NCBI RefSeq assembly: GCF_002776525.5 | Contig: NC_045439.1 | Coordinates: 158,397,911 to 158,461,910, forward strand | DNA: 64,000 nucleotides | Source of the DNA: Piliocolobus tephrosceles | Lineage: Eukaryota > Chordata > Mammalia > Primates > Cercopithecidae | Direction of reading: 5' to 3' | Shown here: positions 46,402-58,249 of the stretch, piece by piece | Position numbering within the stretch: position 1 is the first letter of the stretch | How the letters are laid out: the number at the start of each line of letters is the position of its first letter | Made by a program: the position numbers and the translations under genes | The notes under the pieces: model-generated | Database searches by the model: none | What the model was told of the DNA's origin: nothing | What the model saw: the letters and a program-made list of their open reading frames with translations, nothing else

Positions 46402-46690
46402 CTACACTTCGCTGGCCGCCTCGCCTCTAGCACTGGGAATCAGTCACCGCGCTGTCCTTTTGGAGTCTTGCGTGCCAGTAAGAGAAAGCCGTCCCCTGAC
46501 GTTGCCCCTCCACAGTGCAGCCCCTCCAGGGAGCCTCCCTGACCTGCCCGGCCTACGGAGAGCCCCCCCATCCCTCCCGCCCCCACCAAGCTTGGGAGTG
46601 CTGTGCAGGCAGCTGTGTGGCCTGACAGTCTCTACCAGTCCTGCTGTCCCTCGGCTGAGAATCAAACCCATTTCTGGATGGCGGGAAATG
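44953..46690 (+). pseudogene. DNM1-like: DNM1-like (dynamin-1) 3' end, pseudogene
   Basis: From about 46200 the text matches, as I remember it, the DNM1 3' UTR: 'tgtgacttgtctgttgtagtgg', 'gctgaaaacttgtgcccc', 'ccctgttctataaatatcta', 'gaatcagtcaccgcgctgtcc', 'tgtgtggcctgacagtctct', and 'ctgagaatcaaacccatttc' (each read in parts). DNM1 encodes the GTPase that cuts endocytic vesicles at synapses. No GTPase or other coding domain is present, and no clear last coding exon was found in 44953-46200, which is GC-rich and otherwise unassigned. The poly-A signal position reads AATCAA in place of AATAAA (about 46660). DNM1 pseudogenes are known on human chromosome 15. Identification is from memory. Confidence 0.55.
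46365..46399. repeat. (CA)n microsatellite
   Basis: About seventeen CA units following an (AT)-rich lead-in, within the DNM1-like 3' UTR. Confidence 0.95.
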
Positions 46691-47081
46691 TGTCCTCTGC
46701 TGGCTGTGTTCTCTGTGGAGCTCAGGGGAGGGGAAAGGCCAAGCCATTTCTAGGGTGCTGCTGGGAGCGGTGAAAAGGCCACACCCTTTCCAAGGTTCAC
46801 TTTTCCTGGAAAGCCCCTGGAGCTTCCCGGGCTCTTATCCTGTGATGCCGGCTCTGGCCACCAGGGGGCAGGGCCATGAACTCAGCCTGGAGGGAGCCTG
46901 CGGGGCAGCCGGCACTCTGGAGGGACAGACAGAAGAGGCCACCAGGTGCAGACAGGAGAGGGAGGCAAGGGGACGGAACGGAAGACGCCTGGGGTGGGTG
47001 GAAGTCAGTGCCCTTAGGTGCTGGTACCTGCCTTCCCGGCCACCGCTAGATCAGGCTTCTGAGCCTGTTGGCTGTCAGGGC
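46691..47081. other. GC-rich sequence up to the gap
   Basis: No gene recognised except the CTCF-like motif listed separately. The 160-codon frame starting at 46755 runs through the N gap and is not credible. Confidence 0.5.
46856..46873 (+). promoter_or_regulatory. CTCF-binding-site-like motif
   Basis: The string ccaccagggggcag fits the core CTCF consensus very well, with matching ggcc flanks. Single motif matches can occur by chance, but this one is close to optimal. Confidence 0.6.
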
Positions 47082-47181
47082 NNNNNNNNNNNNNNNNNNN
47101 NNNNNNNNNNNNNNNNNNNNNNNNNNNNNNNNNNNNNNNNNNNNNNNNNNNNNNNNNNNNNNNNNNNNNNNNNNNNNNNNN
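47082..47181. other. Assembly gap, 100 N
   Basis: Exactly 100 N, the conventional placeholder for a gap of unknown size. Sequence left of it is GC-rich and right of it AT-rich. Confidence 0.98.
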
Positions 47182-50100
47182 TGGCATTCTTCTTAATGTA
47201 TTTAGTAAAGATCATAAGAAATCCTTTAAGAGTTTAATGTCTCTGGAGCAGGCATACAGGCTCTAGTCAAGAATGAATTAGAGTGAAGGAAAGCCGTGTG
47301 ACACCTGGCATTCCTCTCTGTTCATGGAGCTTCTTTGAGGCTTGAAGATTGATTTTACCGTCTAGACCTCTCTGGCTAATACCTATTCTTCAAACACCTT
47401 AGTTACTCTGTCATACGAATTGACTTCTTTTCCTTGAATGGAAAACCCTTTCAAAAATAATAACATTATTATAAACGAATATATGTGAGAGTACTTAGTT
47501 GAAACAAAAAGAGTTTTAGTAGACAGTATCATACTATCTTTGAAAATCAAGGGGAAGTTTATGCAACTTAAAATGCTTACAAACTGCAGTGCAATCTACT
47601 GTTTGTGAATGTCAGTGTATTATCAGGAAACATGTCTATACAATCACAGAGTTATATTTCCTCACAAACTTCTTTATGAAGAGTGAAATATGTTTTTGTA
47701 CCTCTCAGTTTCAGTTAGGGACATATTTTGTGCAGTATTTATGTGATCGTGCCTATGCATGAGGAATGAATGAATTTCAGTCACACATTGCCTAAATCAT
47801 AACTTGATGATGCTCGGGAAAGACCCAACAGTTAAAACTTCATGAGGTTCTAATGTCTGTGTCCAAAACACATCACAGTATTAGGATGTAGGGAGATATG
47901 TATGTGTGCCCTTGGGGTGGGGATTTCTAGTTACTAGACCATCTCCAGTTTTAGCATTTGGCATCTTCACGATACTTTTATAAATATGATATTAACAGAA
48001 GAGCAAAATGCGATTTTACGATGGCATAACTGATTTGCCTGCATTCACTGAAAAAGTGCCAATATTGGGTCCTTATGACTTCAACTGACTCTTTCAAATT
48101 GTATGAGTGTATCAACATATCAGATAAACCCAGTTTCAGAATGATAAAGAAAAATGTTAGATCACATAATGCGGCTAATTAATAGTGATATGATTAATAG
48201 TGCTACTGTGTTTTTCCTTTCTGTTGGAGCACAAGAACATTCAATAGAATTTTCACTAAAGAGGAGCTGTGAGTATATTAGTGGGAGTGGGAAGTGGAAG
48301 TGTCATCTATTTTTTAAAAGGTGGCAGATCCACAATATATAGTGAAAAATGGGGAGAAGGAAAGCCAAAACAAATGAACTCATTTAAAAACATTATCTGC
48401 ATTACCCTGGAAGTTATCAAAATTGTATATGCTATATCAATATATTTTTGGAACCATTTTATGGAAGTATTCTTGATAGAGTTTGAATGCATTTAATGTA
48501 TGCTCCTTTTTTCAGGTGTCCAAAGAGAAGTGCACTTTTTGCAATAGATCGATATTCTCTAAGCCTGCTTCCCACACCAACTAATATCAGATTCACTAGA
48601 GTTTATTAAGAGTAGATTTCTAGCTCTTATTCCCAACCAAATTAATCATAGTTTTTGGGAACTAACCCAGGTGTCTTCATTTTCAACCAGCATCTAAGAT
48701 TTGGCTAGTCAGTTGTGAGAGTCAACAGATTTTACTTTTTTTTTGATATGATATAGATGTAGGCAGAAATACCTAAATAGGGTTATAATCACCCCAAATC
48801 TTTTTTTTTCCCAACTATCATAAATGACCGCAAAAATTTTGTTACATGTGAAAAGATTAACTAATGAATGAATGAGTAACTTGGAATGTTAAAGAAAATG
48901 GACAGACACTCATTCACACATGTATGTACAGGAAGTGCACTGCAGTAGAAGAATTTCTTTTCTAGATTAATGGTTGTAAATGTCCCCAATCAAATATTAG
49001 TTAATAAGGCAACATTGTCCTTTGAAAAATAATTTGAGAAATGACAATAATTTCATTTCCGCTACAAATTTTTACCTCTGATTGCTAAATGATCTAACAA
49101 CTACCCATTGTTCTCCCTGTGTTTGTTTTCTAGTGTAAATTTGGTAGACTTAATTACAGGTGACAGTAGTAGCATTTTTGAGGAATGACAATCTTGTGCA
49201 TTTTAATGCATAATTATGAAAACACTCTTGACAAATGAATTGATCACCTACACAAAATAGGCATAGGTGTAAATGCAGGTCAGTCAAATGGAAGATCAAT
49301 CAAGTGAAGCAATATTTTCCAACAGTTCTTTAGAGAGATATCCGGAGAAACAACAAGGAAAGTACATTTCAAATCATTTTGGAGATGCTATATCTTAAAA
49401 CATACTAAGTACATTTTTGTTTGTTTTTAGCTGCAAGATTTCTTAAACAATGAACAGACCAATGTGCAGTGAATTTCTTGGAGGCAAATGTATAGTTCAC
49501 TGTTGAATGTATTTGGCAACAAGACATTTTTGTAGTTATCTTGTGGGACTAGGATAATATGAGATGGATTCAGAAAATCTGAATTTAAGAGTATACAGCT
49601 CTGATGAACCACATTATCTATTACTTCTAGACGGTTTAAGATCTGTCTTTCTAGGAAAAAAAATGAATTTTAGATTTGTGTACTACATGTAGTATGGCCC
49701 ATTATAAAAGTTTAAAAACCTTCCCTTATCCTCCTTTTTCCCAAAAGCATATATAATTCTTTTGCCTTGAGAATGAACAATGGTTTTTCATCACTTCGAA
49801 CATGATTGAGTAACCTACAAAGACCCAAATACAATGGGAAAGACAGAAGAGAGTACCAGTTCATTGGTTATTGATTATAGCTCTGCTGATTTTGTGCCTT
49901 CCCATCTTGGTCATTTTTATGGGTTCTAACATATTCCATCTGTTGAGCACCTATCTCTCTGTGTCTTCGAACTGACATTGAACACGTGGTGGACTCTAAT
50001 TAGTTCTTTTACAATTTCCTGGAGAATGCTCTTCCCTGTTTATTTGAAATCTCATGGTCTCTTGACAGCTCTTTACTATCTACACTGTCATGCATAATTC

Positions 50101-52514
50101 AAAGATAGAGAAAACACAGTGGACATTTAGATCAACTAACTCACACTACAAAAGAGGAAATACAACATATTACTTCTTATCTACTCCTGCCCATGTGACC
50201 TTACAATGTAATCATGATTCTTTGAAACCTCGCTGATTTCTACAGTCTCCAGACCTAAATTCTCCAAAGTGATACCTTCAAACTACTGCTTAGGACATGG
50301 CCTGTCCCTAGAGGAGAGTGAGGTACCCCCCAATCCCAGCCACTCACATAGAAACGTTTATGGGACTAGGACTAAGCTAAAAATTCATGAGGCAATGAAC
50401 TGTTTCTGAGCCAGTTTTAGCATTGTTTCACATCTCTGTATTCCAGAACTTAGCTTTGCAGCTGCTGCCTAGCACAGAGAAAGCCCTCAGTATCTTTGTG
50501 TTAGAGGAATAATCAGAAAATAGAGATAAATAAATTGAAAGCAACAGCTAGAGTAAATTATATAATCAGAGCTAATTTTCAACAATACAAACTGTATTCC
50601 TTGAAGGACATGGTCTAAAATTTATTTTTTTAAGGTAGAAAAATGATTATCTTCTTTACTATATTTCCAAAAAGCATGATTAAGCCCTCATCAATTTCTG
50701 TGGCTGTGATATTTTAGACTCCAGATAATTAGTGGACAGTTTTGCACCTTTGATTTGATATTATACCATCAGTATTCAACAGTTATTTTAACCACTACTG
50801 AAATATTTTAAATCCACTGCCATTTAATCGTAGTGATTATCCTTTCTGCAGAAGTTTCCAGTGACAGAGAACTATCCTGTGTTTGACAGCCAATGATGAA
50901 TAGTGCTTTTTTGACACTAAGTTTTCAGGCTAACAAGCAAAGGAGGATCCTTCACATTTTCTTTGCTTTGCCTTGCCAAGTGTCAAAACTGTAAGTCCTC
51001 TGGCTGACATTTGACTTGGTGAAACTATAACTGTCTCATTGGTTGTGGCTCTGTTAGAGAAAAATTATATATAATCAACTTCCAGCTCAGATGAATTTCT
51101 CAGCTATATTGTTTACTTTTGTTGGTCACAGAATTAACTGGAAAATGTATTTTCCTCTCTAATCTCCCTTAGAAAATAATAATTGATTTCCCACACATAA
51201 AAACTGTCATCTCCTGCTTTGTTTTTTTTTATAAAGAGAAACTGTAGCACAAAATATATATGGCCTAAAGATGTTTTGAAACATATACTGAATGTACTCT
51301 ACAAAATTTTAAATATATATGTGAAAAATTCTCATGAATATGTGACATAAAAGGTAAAATGAAAATTGACTTTTTGAAATATTAATCACTTTAGAAGTGG
51401 ACATTAGGAAATAGTTCATTCGTTTTTTGATGCATATGCTAATGAGCCTTTAGGGAAGGTTATGGTGTAAAATCTATGATCCAGGGATTCAGATTTTCTC
51501 AGGGAATTATGTGCAATTAAAAAACAACATTTAATGGGTGTGGTATAAAATTGTCAAGTGATTCTATTCCAAGGGGAGGAAATCATATTTTTCTAACATT
51601 GAAACTAACTAAGAGAAGTTTGGAGAGAATTCAGAAAATAGGAAAGCAATTTAGTTTCAGAGAATTAATTGCTGTAATACCAGAATAGTAAACCTGGAGT
51701 TTCAAGTGTGTTATATATGATGACCAGGTCCTAGGACGTCATTTTTCTTACCTTTGGTAGGATAGAAAAAGACTATGATGGCTTGTTTGTTACGTTCTAG
51801 AATTCTTATTAGATAATTATGTAAGTTGTGTTATTTAACGCTTCCTACAAGTCAAAGAGATATTATTTTATCTTTTATTTTGCAGATTAGGGCACAATAT
51901 TTAAATATTAAGTCATAATACCTAATGTTATAGTGCCAGGGAAGGGTTGAGCTTAAAGTCCAATCTGAATGCAAAGACAGTGTTCTTTCTATGAACTCTT
52001 CAATTATCTAGTCTGTATAAGAGAACTGTCTTCACTGAATGAATGAATCCATTTGGTTACTAGAGTAAAGCTGGTATGATTTAATTTCTCAAAGACCTTA
52101 GCTTAACACAGGAACATAATAAATTAAAATAGAGTAAAAATCTTTTGAAATAACTATGATGTATCTCTCAGGATAACAAAAAAGGGAGGATCACTTCAAG
52201 GTCCAATAGTAGTAGATGGATGATTAAACAAATTATGCTCTGTCCATATACATGGTAGACAGATTTAAATCATTAGTTGTACAATATAAACTTTTAAATA
52301 TGTCAACAGATGTTATAGTAAAACATTAAGGGAAAATACTTAATACCAATGAAGGGATCTCTTAACCTAATATTTAACACTTCATCACTTAATAGGATTT
52401 TGAAGAACACCTTCTTATTTCTTTGTTCTTTTTAATTTAGAATCACACAGATTTTACATATAGCATATATATATTGCATAGCATATATATATATTTTTAA
52501 ATTTAATTTAATTT
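47182..52514. other. AT-rich intergenic sequence, few repeats
   Basis: Long stretch with no gene recognised and unusually few Alus or L1s for this window. Possible scraps: a hAT-like or other repeat at 48550-48700 and an L2 tail at 50437-50512 ('ctgcctagcacagagaaagc'). Open frames stay below 76 codons. Confidence 0.6.
51855..52000 (-). mobile_element. MIR, antisense
   Basis: Complement of the MIR core: 'ttttgcagattagggcaca', 'agtgccagggaagggttgag', 'caaagacagtgttctttcta'. Confidence 0.6.
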
Positions 52515-52806
52515 TATTTTATTTTGAGATGGAGTCTCGCTCTGTCACCCAGGCTGAAGTGCAGTGGCGCGATCTCGGCTCACTGCAAGCTCCGCCTCCC
52601 ATTCACGCCATTCTCCTGCCTCAGCCTCCTGAGTAGCTGGGACTACAGGCGCCCGCCACCTTGCCCGGCTAGTTTTTTTTGTATTTTTAGTAGAGACAGG
52701 GTTTCACCGTGTTAGCCAGGATGTTCGTGATCTCCTGACCTCGTGATCCACGGGCCTCCGCCTCCCAAAGTGCTGGGATTACAGGCGGGAGCCACCGCGC
52801 CTGGCC
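52515..52806 (-). mobile_element. AluY-like, antisense
   Basis: Near-consensus with a short internal deletion after 'ctccgcctccc'. It has 'cccggctagtttttt', the complement of the actagccggg variant seen in the young Alus at 26169 and 30367. Confidence 0.94.
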
Positions 52807-52807
52807 T

Positions 52808-53221
52808 TTCCTAGGAAATGTTTTGTTTCCATCTCATTACTTATTGGTCTTTTCAGGTTTTGGAGCTCTTCATGGTTCATTCTTGCTAGGTTGGATGTGT
52901 CTAGGAAAGTATCCATTTATTCTAGATTTTCTAGTTTACTGGCTCCTACTAGCCTCTAATGATCCTTAGAATTTCTACAGTATCAATGATAATGTCCCCT
53001 TTTTCATCTCTGATTTTATTTAGTTTTTTTTCTTTCTCTCTGTGTGTGTGTGGGGGGGGGGGGCTAAAGGTTAGTGGTTTGGTTTATCTTTTTTAAAAAA
53101 CGAAGTTTACATTTTGTTGATTTTGTTTTTTCATTTCAATTTCATTAATTTCTGCTCTTACCTTTACTCTCTCCTTTCTTCTATACTTATTTTGGGTCTG
53201 GTTTATTCTTGCTTTTCTAGT
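52808..53221 (-). mobile_element. L1 ORF2 fragment, antisense
   Basis: Complement of L1 ORF2 ('tctagattttctagttta', 'ttcatttcaatttcattaatt', 'tttctagttctttaagatgta'). It includes a (TG)n/G12 stretch at 53041-53063. The L1 text stops where the ABCB10 retrocopy starts and is not recognisable after it. Confidence 0.8.
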
Positions 53222-54990
53222 TCTTTAAGATGTACCGGCCCCACGGTCCCGCCCAGCCGAGGCGGCTCCTGCCGTTATCCTGCGCGTGGGCCCGGCCAGC
53301 CGCGCCCCCGTCCCTATGGCAGTTCACTGGCCTGAGGCCGGCGCCGCCACAGGGCGCGAGGACGGCGCTGCTCCGGGGGTTGGAGCCGCGCGCCGCTGGA
53401 GGAGCTGCCGTCGGGGCGGGGTACGGGCGGCTCGCTGGGCGGCGCGGCGCGGGCCTCGCGCAGCTCCTGGGGCTGTGGGCTCGGGCCGGCAGCTGCAGGT
53501 GCGGGGCTCTAGAGCCGGGCCGGGCGCTCCTTGGCTCCCCCGCGCGGGGTTCCCAGGTCCCACCGCCACCGCCTGGGCGGGAAAAGAGGCCTTGCGGCAC
53601 CGGCCGGAGGCGCCTCCCGGGGAGGAGACGCGGCTGCGATCCGCGGCGGCCTCTCTGGGGCCACGAAACTCCCGGGGCTGGTGTAACCTGAGCGCCCGAG
53701 GCTGGCAGGTGCAGCTGGATTTCTCACGATGTCCAGTGTTAGCTCCGTGTCTTCCCCCTTCTTCCCGGGTAGGGTCATCGATGCCATCTATACCAGCCCC
53801 CCTGTGCGCTACAGCGACCCCCTGACCCGCCTCGGCCTTGGGCTCAGTGGCCTGTTCTGTGTGGTGCTGCCGCCAATGCCATTCGTGTCTACCTCTTGCA
53901 AACTCCAGGTCAGCGCATTGGGAATAGGCTGAGAACTTCATTCTCCTCCCTTCTGAGGCAGGGTTGCTTTCTTTGACAAGACTCGCACAGGAGAATCGAT
54001 TAACCGCCTCTCATCAGACACTGCACTCGTGGGGCGCTCCGTGACTGAAAACCTCTCAGATGGGCTCAGGGCCGGGGCCCAGGCTTCTGCAGCCATCAGT
54101 ATGATGTTTGGTGTCTCACCTGATGTGCCCACCTTTGTTTGGAGCGGTGCCTCCGGTGTCAATCATTGCTGTAATTCATAGACGATATCTACGGAAACTG
54201 ACCAAAGTCACCCAGGATTCCCTGGCACAAGCCACTCAGCTAGCTGAGGAATGTGCTGGCAGTGTAAGAACTGTTTGAGGTTTTGGGAAAGAAATGACTG
54301 AAATACAGATATATGCCAGCAAAGTGGACCACGTGATGCAGTTAGCAAGGAAAGAGGCGTTACTCTGGCTGGCTTCTTTGGAGCAACTAGGCTCTGCGGA
54401 AACCTGATTGTGCTTTCTGTCCGGTACAAAGGAGGGCTGCTGGTGGGCAGTGCCCACATGACCGTGGGTGAACCCTCTTCCTTTCTAATGTATGCTTTCT
54501 GGGTTAATGAATGCTTTCTGGGTTGGAATAAGCGTTGGAAGTCTGAGCTTTTTCTACTCAGAGCTGATGGAAAGGACTGGGTGCCGGGGGGCGCCTCTGG
54601 GAGCTCTTGGAGAGAGAGCCCAAGCTGCCTTTTAACGAGGGGGTCACTTTCAATGAGAAAAGCTTCCAGGGTGCTTTGGAGTTTAAGAACGTGCATTTTG
54701 CCTATCCGGCTCGCCCAGAGGTGCCCGTATTTCAGGATTTCAGCCTTTCCTCCCTCAGGATCTGTCACAGCACTGGTTGGCCCAAGTGGTTCTGGCAAAT
54801 CAACAGTGCTTTGGCTCCTGCTGAGGTTGTGCGACCCTGCTTCTGGAACTATCAGTCTTGATGGTCATGACATCTGTCAGCTAAACTCAGTGTGGCTGAG
54901 ATCCAAGATTGGGACAGTGAGTCAGGAACCCATCTAGTAAACCACATGAGAAACTTTAATGCAAAACAGTGTTGCAAAAAAAATAAATAA
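53222..54990 (+). pseudogene. ABCB10P-like: ABCB10 processed pseudogene
   Basis: Intronless copy of ABCB10, an inner-mitochondrial-membrane ABC exporter needed in haem-forming cells. It starts inside the GC-rich N-terminal leader (QLLGLWAR-type text at about 53460), goes through the first membrane segment region (MSSV start, 53729; SPFFPGRVIDAIYT), a recognisable transmembrane domain, FNEG and FKNVHFAYPARPEVP (54640-54730) and the Walker A motif GPSGSGKST (54779-54805), and stops at SQEP (54935). The Q-loop to Walker B part, the signature motif and the C-terminus are missing. Several frameshifts, an in-frame TGA (RTV-stop, about 54270) and a 19-base tandem duplication (54492-54529) break it. 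An A-rich tail (54976-55000) supports retroposition. The 5' end is slightly truncated. Dead copy. Confidence 0.92.
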
Positions 54991-55000
54991 ATAAAAAAAG

Positions 55001-56549
55001 ATACTGAAATATGTAAACCATTTATCATGTTATTTGAAAAATATTTTCCACAGTGTGTAAAATATTGTTTTGAAATGTACCTGTTCTCAAGATCGTTTTA
55101 TTCAGAGTTTTAACAATTGTAACTTTTTCAATGTCTATAGCACCGAAGCTATTTTCAGATTTTGCATTTTCTTTTATTGTGGAATATTTTAATTAATATA
55201 GCATGGCACCTCATTTTCTTTTGCCTGAAGATTGAAGCTATTGTCAAATGACAACTTTAAAAAGGGAATTATAAATAAAAAGCCTGACTATTTTAGGCCA
55301 GTTTACCAATCACTGTGTAATTCTTCTGGTAGTATTCTACCTAATTTAAGTTCAATTTTACTAGATAGAGTAATGGAAAATGAAAATTTAACCCTGTATT
55401 CCGATAATCTCATGAAGCAAACTTAACTATTTAACATCAGCTGGAAAGAAGGGAACATTTATAGTGCCTGTCTCCTGTGTCTTCAAAGGTGTGGTAGGTG
55501 AGGAATATGGGTTCCTATGGGAACTATGTTTGAATATATGCAGTTTTCAACATTTTGGCACATGAAATCCTAACAAGTTTTTAAAAGGGCAGAAACTTTA
55601 TTTTTTGAACAGGAAAACCTATTTTTTGAACAGGAAAACCTATTTTTTAAATTCACGTTTGACTTCTGGGAAGCAAGGGATGAACTTTTAGGTATTATTA
55701 AGAATGAATGATTTTCTCATTTAAGTTGTTTGAAGGCATGTATTTTGAAAAATATCTTAGAAATTTATAATTTCAAGACAAATTGAATCTTATAACACTT
55801 TTGGAATTTCATTAATAAGGCTAAAATCTGAGGAATATAACTAATTTTCAGCCTTAAGACATTTCAGTTTGGAAGTCCTTGCTATTCAATAGAATAACAA
55901 GAAAACTTCAGAATATATCACTCTCCTGAAAAGAAGATATTAATAAACCCTCTTTTATTTATGGTTATAGTTTTATTTATAGTCTCGAAATTACTAAAGC
56001 AATGCTGACAACCATTGAATTTGCCATGTTTTTTATTCAGTGCTGTTAATGTGCTGTTGCCTGAAGAAAAAAGTGCTTTTTCTCCATTGATGAGGCTAGA
56101 CTCTAAGAAGTAATTAAGTCAATGGAAATCAAATGGAAGTTTTGCCATGAACTAAGCATTTATTAGTTCCCTAATTAGACTGGAAGAAGAAACCGCTATT
56201 TCATGACAAGCATGGAATATTATATTTTATTCTTCATAATTAGTGAATAAAATTTATAGGAATGAATGAATGTGGTGTTTTCTGAAATAGTAAACAGTAC
56301 ATCTGTGACAATCATTTTAACAAGCTCTACTTGTGTTCTTTATAAAGTGTGATTTTCAGAAAGCAAACAAAACACAATTACAAGGTTGAATCTGAGGAAA
56401 ATAATCCTTGTGCCATGGAGGTATTTACAAAATTGCATTGCATTATTATGTTTTATTTTCTGATACATGATGTTCAATTACATCTTTAGGTAATATTTAT
56501 ATCATAGATTAAAATGTATAGTGAACTTAAAAAAATGTATCATCAGGTT
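55001..56549. other. AT-rich intergenic sequence
   Basis: No gene or named repeat seen apart from the tandem duplication listed separately. Confidence 0.6.
55600..55648. repeat. 21-base tandem repeat, 2.3 copies
   Basis: The unit attttttgaacaggaaaac-ct is repeated exactly at 55600-55620 and 55621-55641, with a third partial copy. Confidence 0.93.
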
Positions 56550-57165
56550 ATTTATTTGAGGTTTTTCACTTTTTTTGATCTTGGAAATTGTAAATATAAA
56601 TTTCCCTCTTACTACTGCTTTTTGCTGTATGCCATAGGTTTTGGTATGCTGTGTTGCCATTTTCATTGGCTTCAATACATTTTTCAATTTCTTCTTAATT
56701 TCTTTGTTGAAATTCTAAGGATCATTAAAGACTACTATGAGCAACCATAGGCCAATAAATTAGAAAACCTAGAATATAAGGATACACATAGATACAGAAA
56801 AAATCACATTATCAGTTTATTCTTAAATAGGCTTTGGTAATTTGTCTCTTAAGAACTTTAAACTGCCAAATTCATGAGTATGGAATTGTTCATAATAATT
56901 ATCATTTAAATACAGAGGTTCTGTAATGATATTTCTTCTTTTATCAGTCCTTTTTTCTTAGTCTTACTAGTATGTAACAACTTTATTGATCTTTTCAAAG
57001 TAACATTTGTTTCACTTTGTGAATTTACTATTTACTTCCAATTTCATTTCTTTCATTACCTCTATTATTTTATTTTTTTCAAATTATGCTTCAATTTGTT
57101 TATTTTTAATTGACTTTTAAACCTACGTATTTTTCCAATACAAGAAGTAATAAATTACCCTCTCA
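56550..57165 (-). mobile_element. L1 ORF2 fragments, one piece inverted
   Basis: 56550-56715 and 56940-57165 read as the complement of ORF2 ('gccataggttttggtatgc', 'actttattgatcttttcaaa'). Between them 56718-56790 reads as ORF2 sense ('actactatgagcaaccatag'). The pieces are not in collinear order. Confidence 0.6.
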
Positions 57166-57721
57166 ATTTAACTCTGCACCACAAATATGTAGCTGTGTTA
57201 TAATTTTAACTGACACATCATAATTGTGCATATTTATGTGTACATAGTGATGTTTCAATACACACAGTGTATATATTTAATTACCCTGATGAGATGATAG
57301 TAATTAGCATATCCATCATTGCAAACATTTATCATTTCTTTGCTTTGGGAACATTCACTATCCTTTGCTAACTATTTGAAACTATATATTATTGTTACTA
57401 TTGTCATACCATAGTGGTATAGAGCATTAGAACTTATTATTCCTATCTAGCTTTAATTTTGAATCTTTTAACAAATCTCTTCCTATCCCTTCCTTCCTCT
57501 TACACTCCTCATCCTCTAGCATCCTCTGTTTTACTTTTAACTTCTATAAGATCAAGATATTTTAGCTTCCATATATGAGTGAGAAGCTGTAATGTTTACC
57601 TTTCTTTTCTTGACTCATTTCACTCACATTATATCCTCCATTTCCATGCATGTTGCTGTGAAGGTCAAGATTTCCTTCTTTTTTATGGCCGAATAGTACT
57701 TCATTGTGTATGTATGTATAA

Positions 57722-57831
57722 CTTTTCTTCCTTTCTTCCTTTCTTCTTTCCTTCTTTCCTTCCTTCCATCCTTCCTCCCCTCCCCTCCCCTGCCCTGCCC
57801 TGCCCTCTCCTCTCCTGTCCTTTCCTTTCCT
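57722..57831. repeat. Pyrimidine tract, (CTTT)n to (CCCT)n
   Basis: About 110 bases of almost pure C/T at the tail of an antisense Alu. It is the complement of a purine-rich expanded A tail. Open frames across it are repeat. Confidence 0.95.
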
Positions 57832-58093
57832 TTGATGGAGTCTTGCCCTGGAGTACAATGGCGTGATCTTGGTTCACTGTAACTTCTGCCTCCTGGATCC
57901 AAGTGATTCTTCCACCTCAGCCTCCTGAGTAGCTGGGGACGTGCCACCATGCCCAGCTAATGTTTATATTTTTAGTAGAAATGGAGTTTCGCCATGTTGG
58001 CCATGCTAGTCTTGAACTCCTGACCTCCAGTGATCCGCCCACCTTGGCCTTCCAGAGTGCTGCGATTGCAGGCGTGAGCCACCGTGCCCGCCC
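57832..58093 (-). mobile_element. Alu, antisense, with a small internal loss
   Basis: Antisense Alu lacking 'tctgttgcccaggc' near its start; head complement 'gccaccgtgcccgccc' at the right end. Confidence 0.9.
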
Positions 58094-58249
58094 AATATAC
58101 CACATTTTCTTTAACCATTCATCTGTTGTTGGACCCTTAGGTTGATTCCGTATCTTGGCTATTGTGAATAGTGCTGAAATAAACATCAAGTGCAGATGTT
58201 TATTCAATATACTGTTTTCCTTGATTATATTTTTTCTAAATTATCTCTT

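Larger units (their letters stand above)
57170..58225 (-). mobile_element. L1M 3' UTR and ORF2 end, antisense, split by an Alu
   Basis: Complement of an L1M 3' UTR: 'taattagcatatccatcat', 'tccatatatgagtgagaagc', 'tttatggccgaatagtact'; after the Alu 'accacattttctttaacca' and 'ggctattgtgaatagtgctg'. Confidence 0.82.

Noticed and set aside
46755..47237. 160-codon plus frame
   Set aside because: It runs through the 100-N gap, where the frame is meaningless.
53324..53941. 205-codon minus frame opposite the ABCB10 copy
   Set aside because: Antisense shadow of the GC-rich ABCB10 leader; no independent homology.
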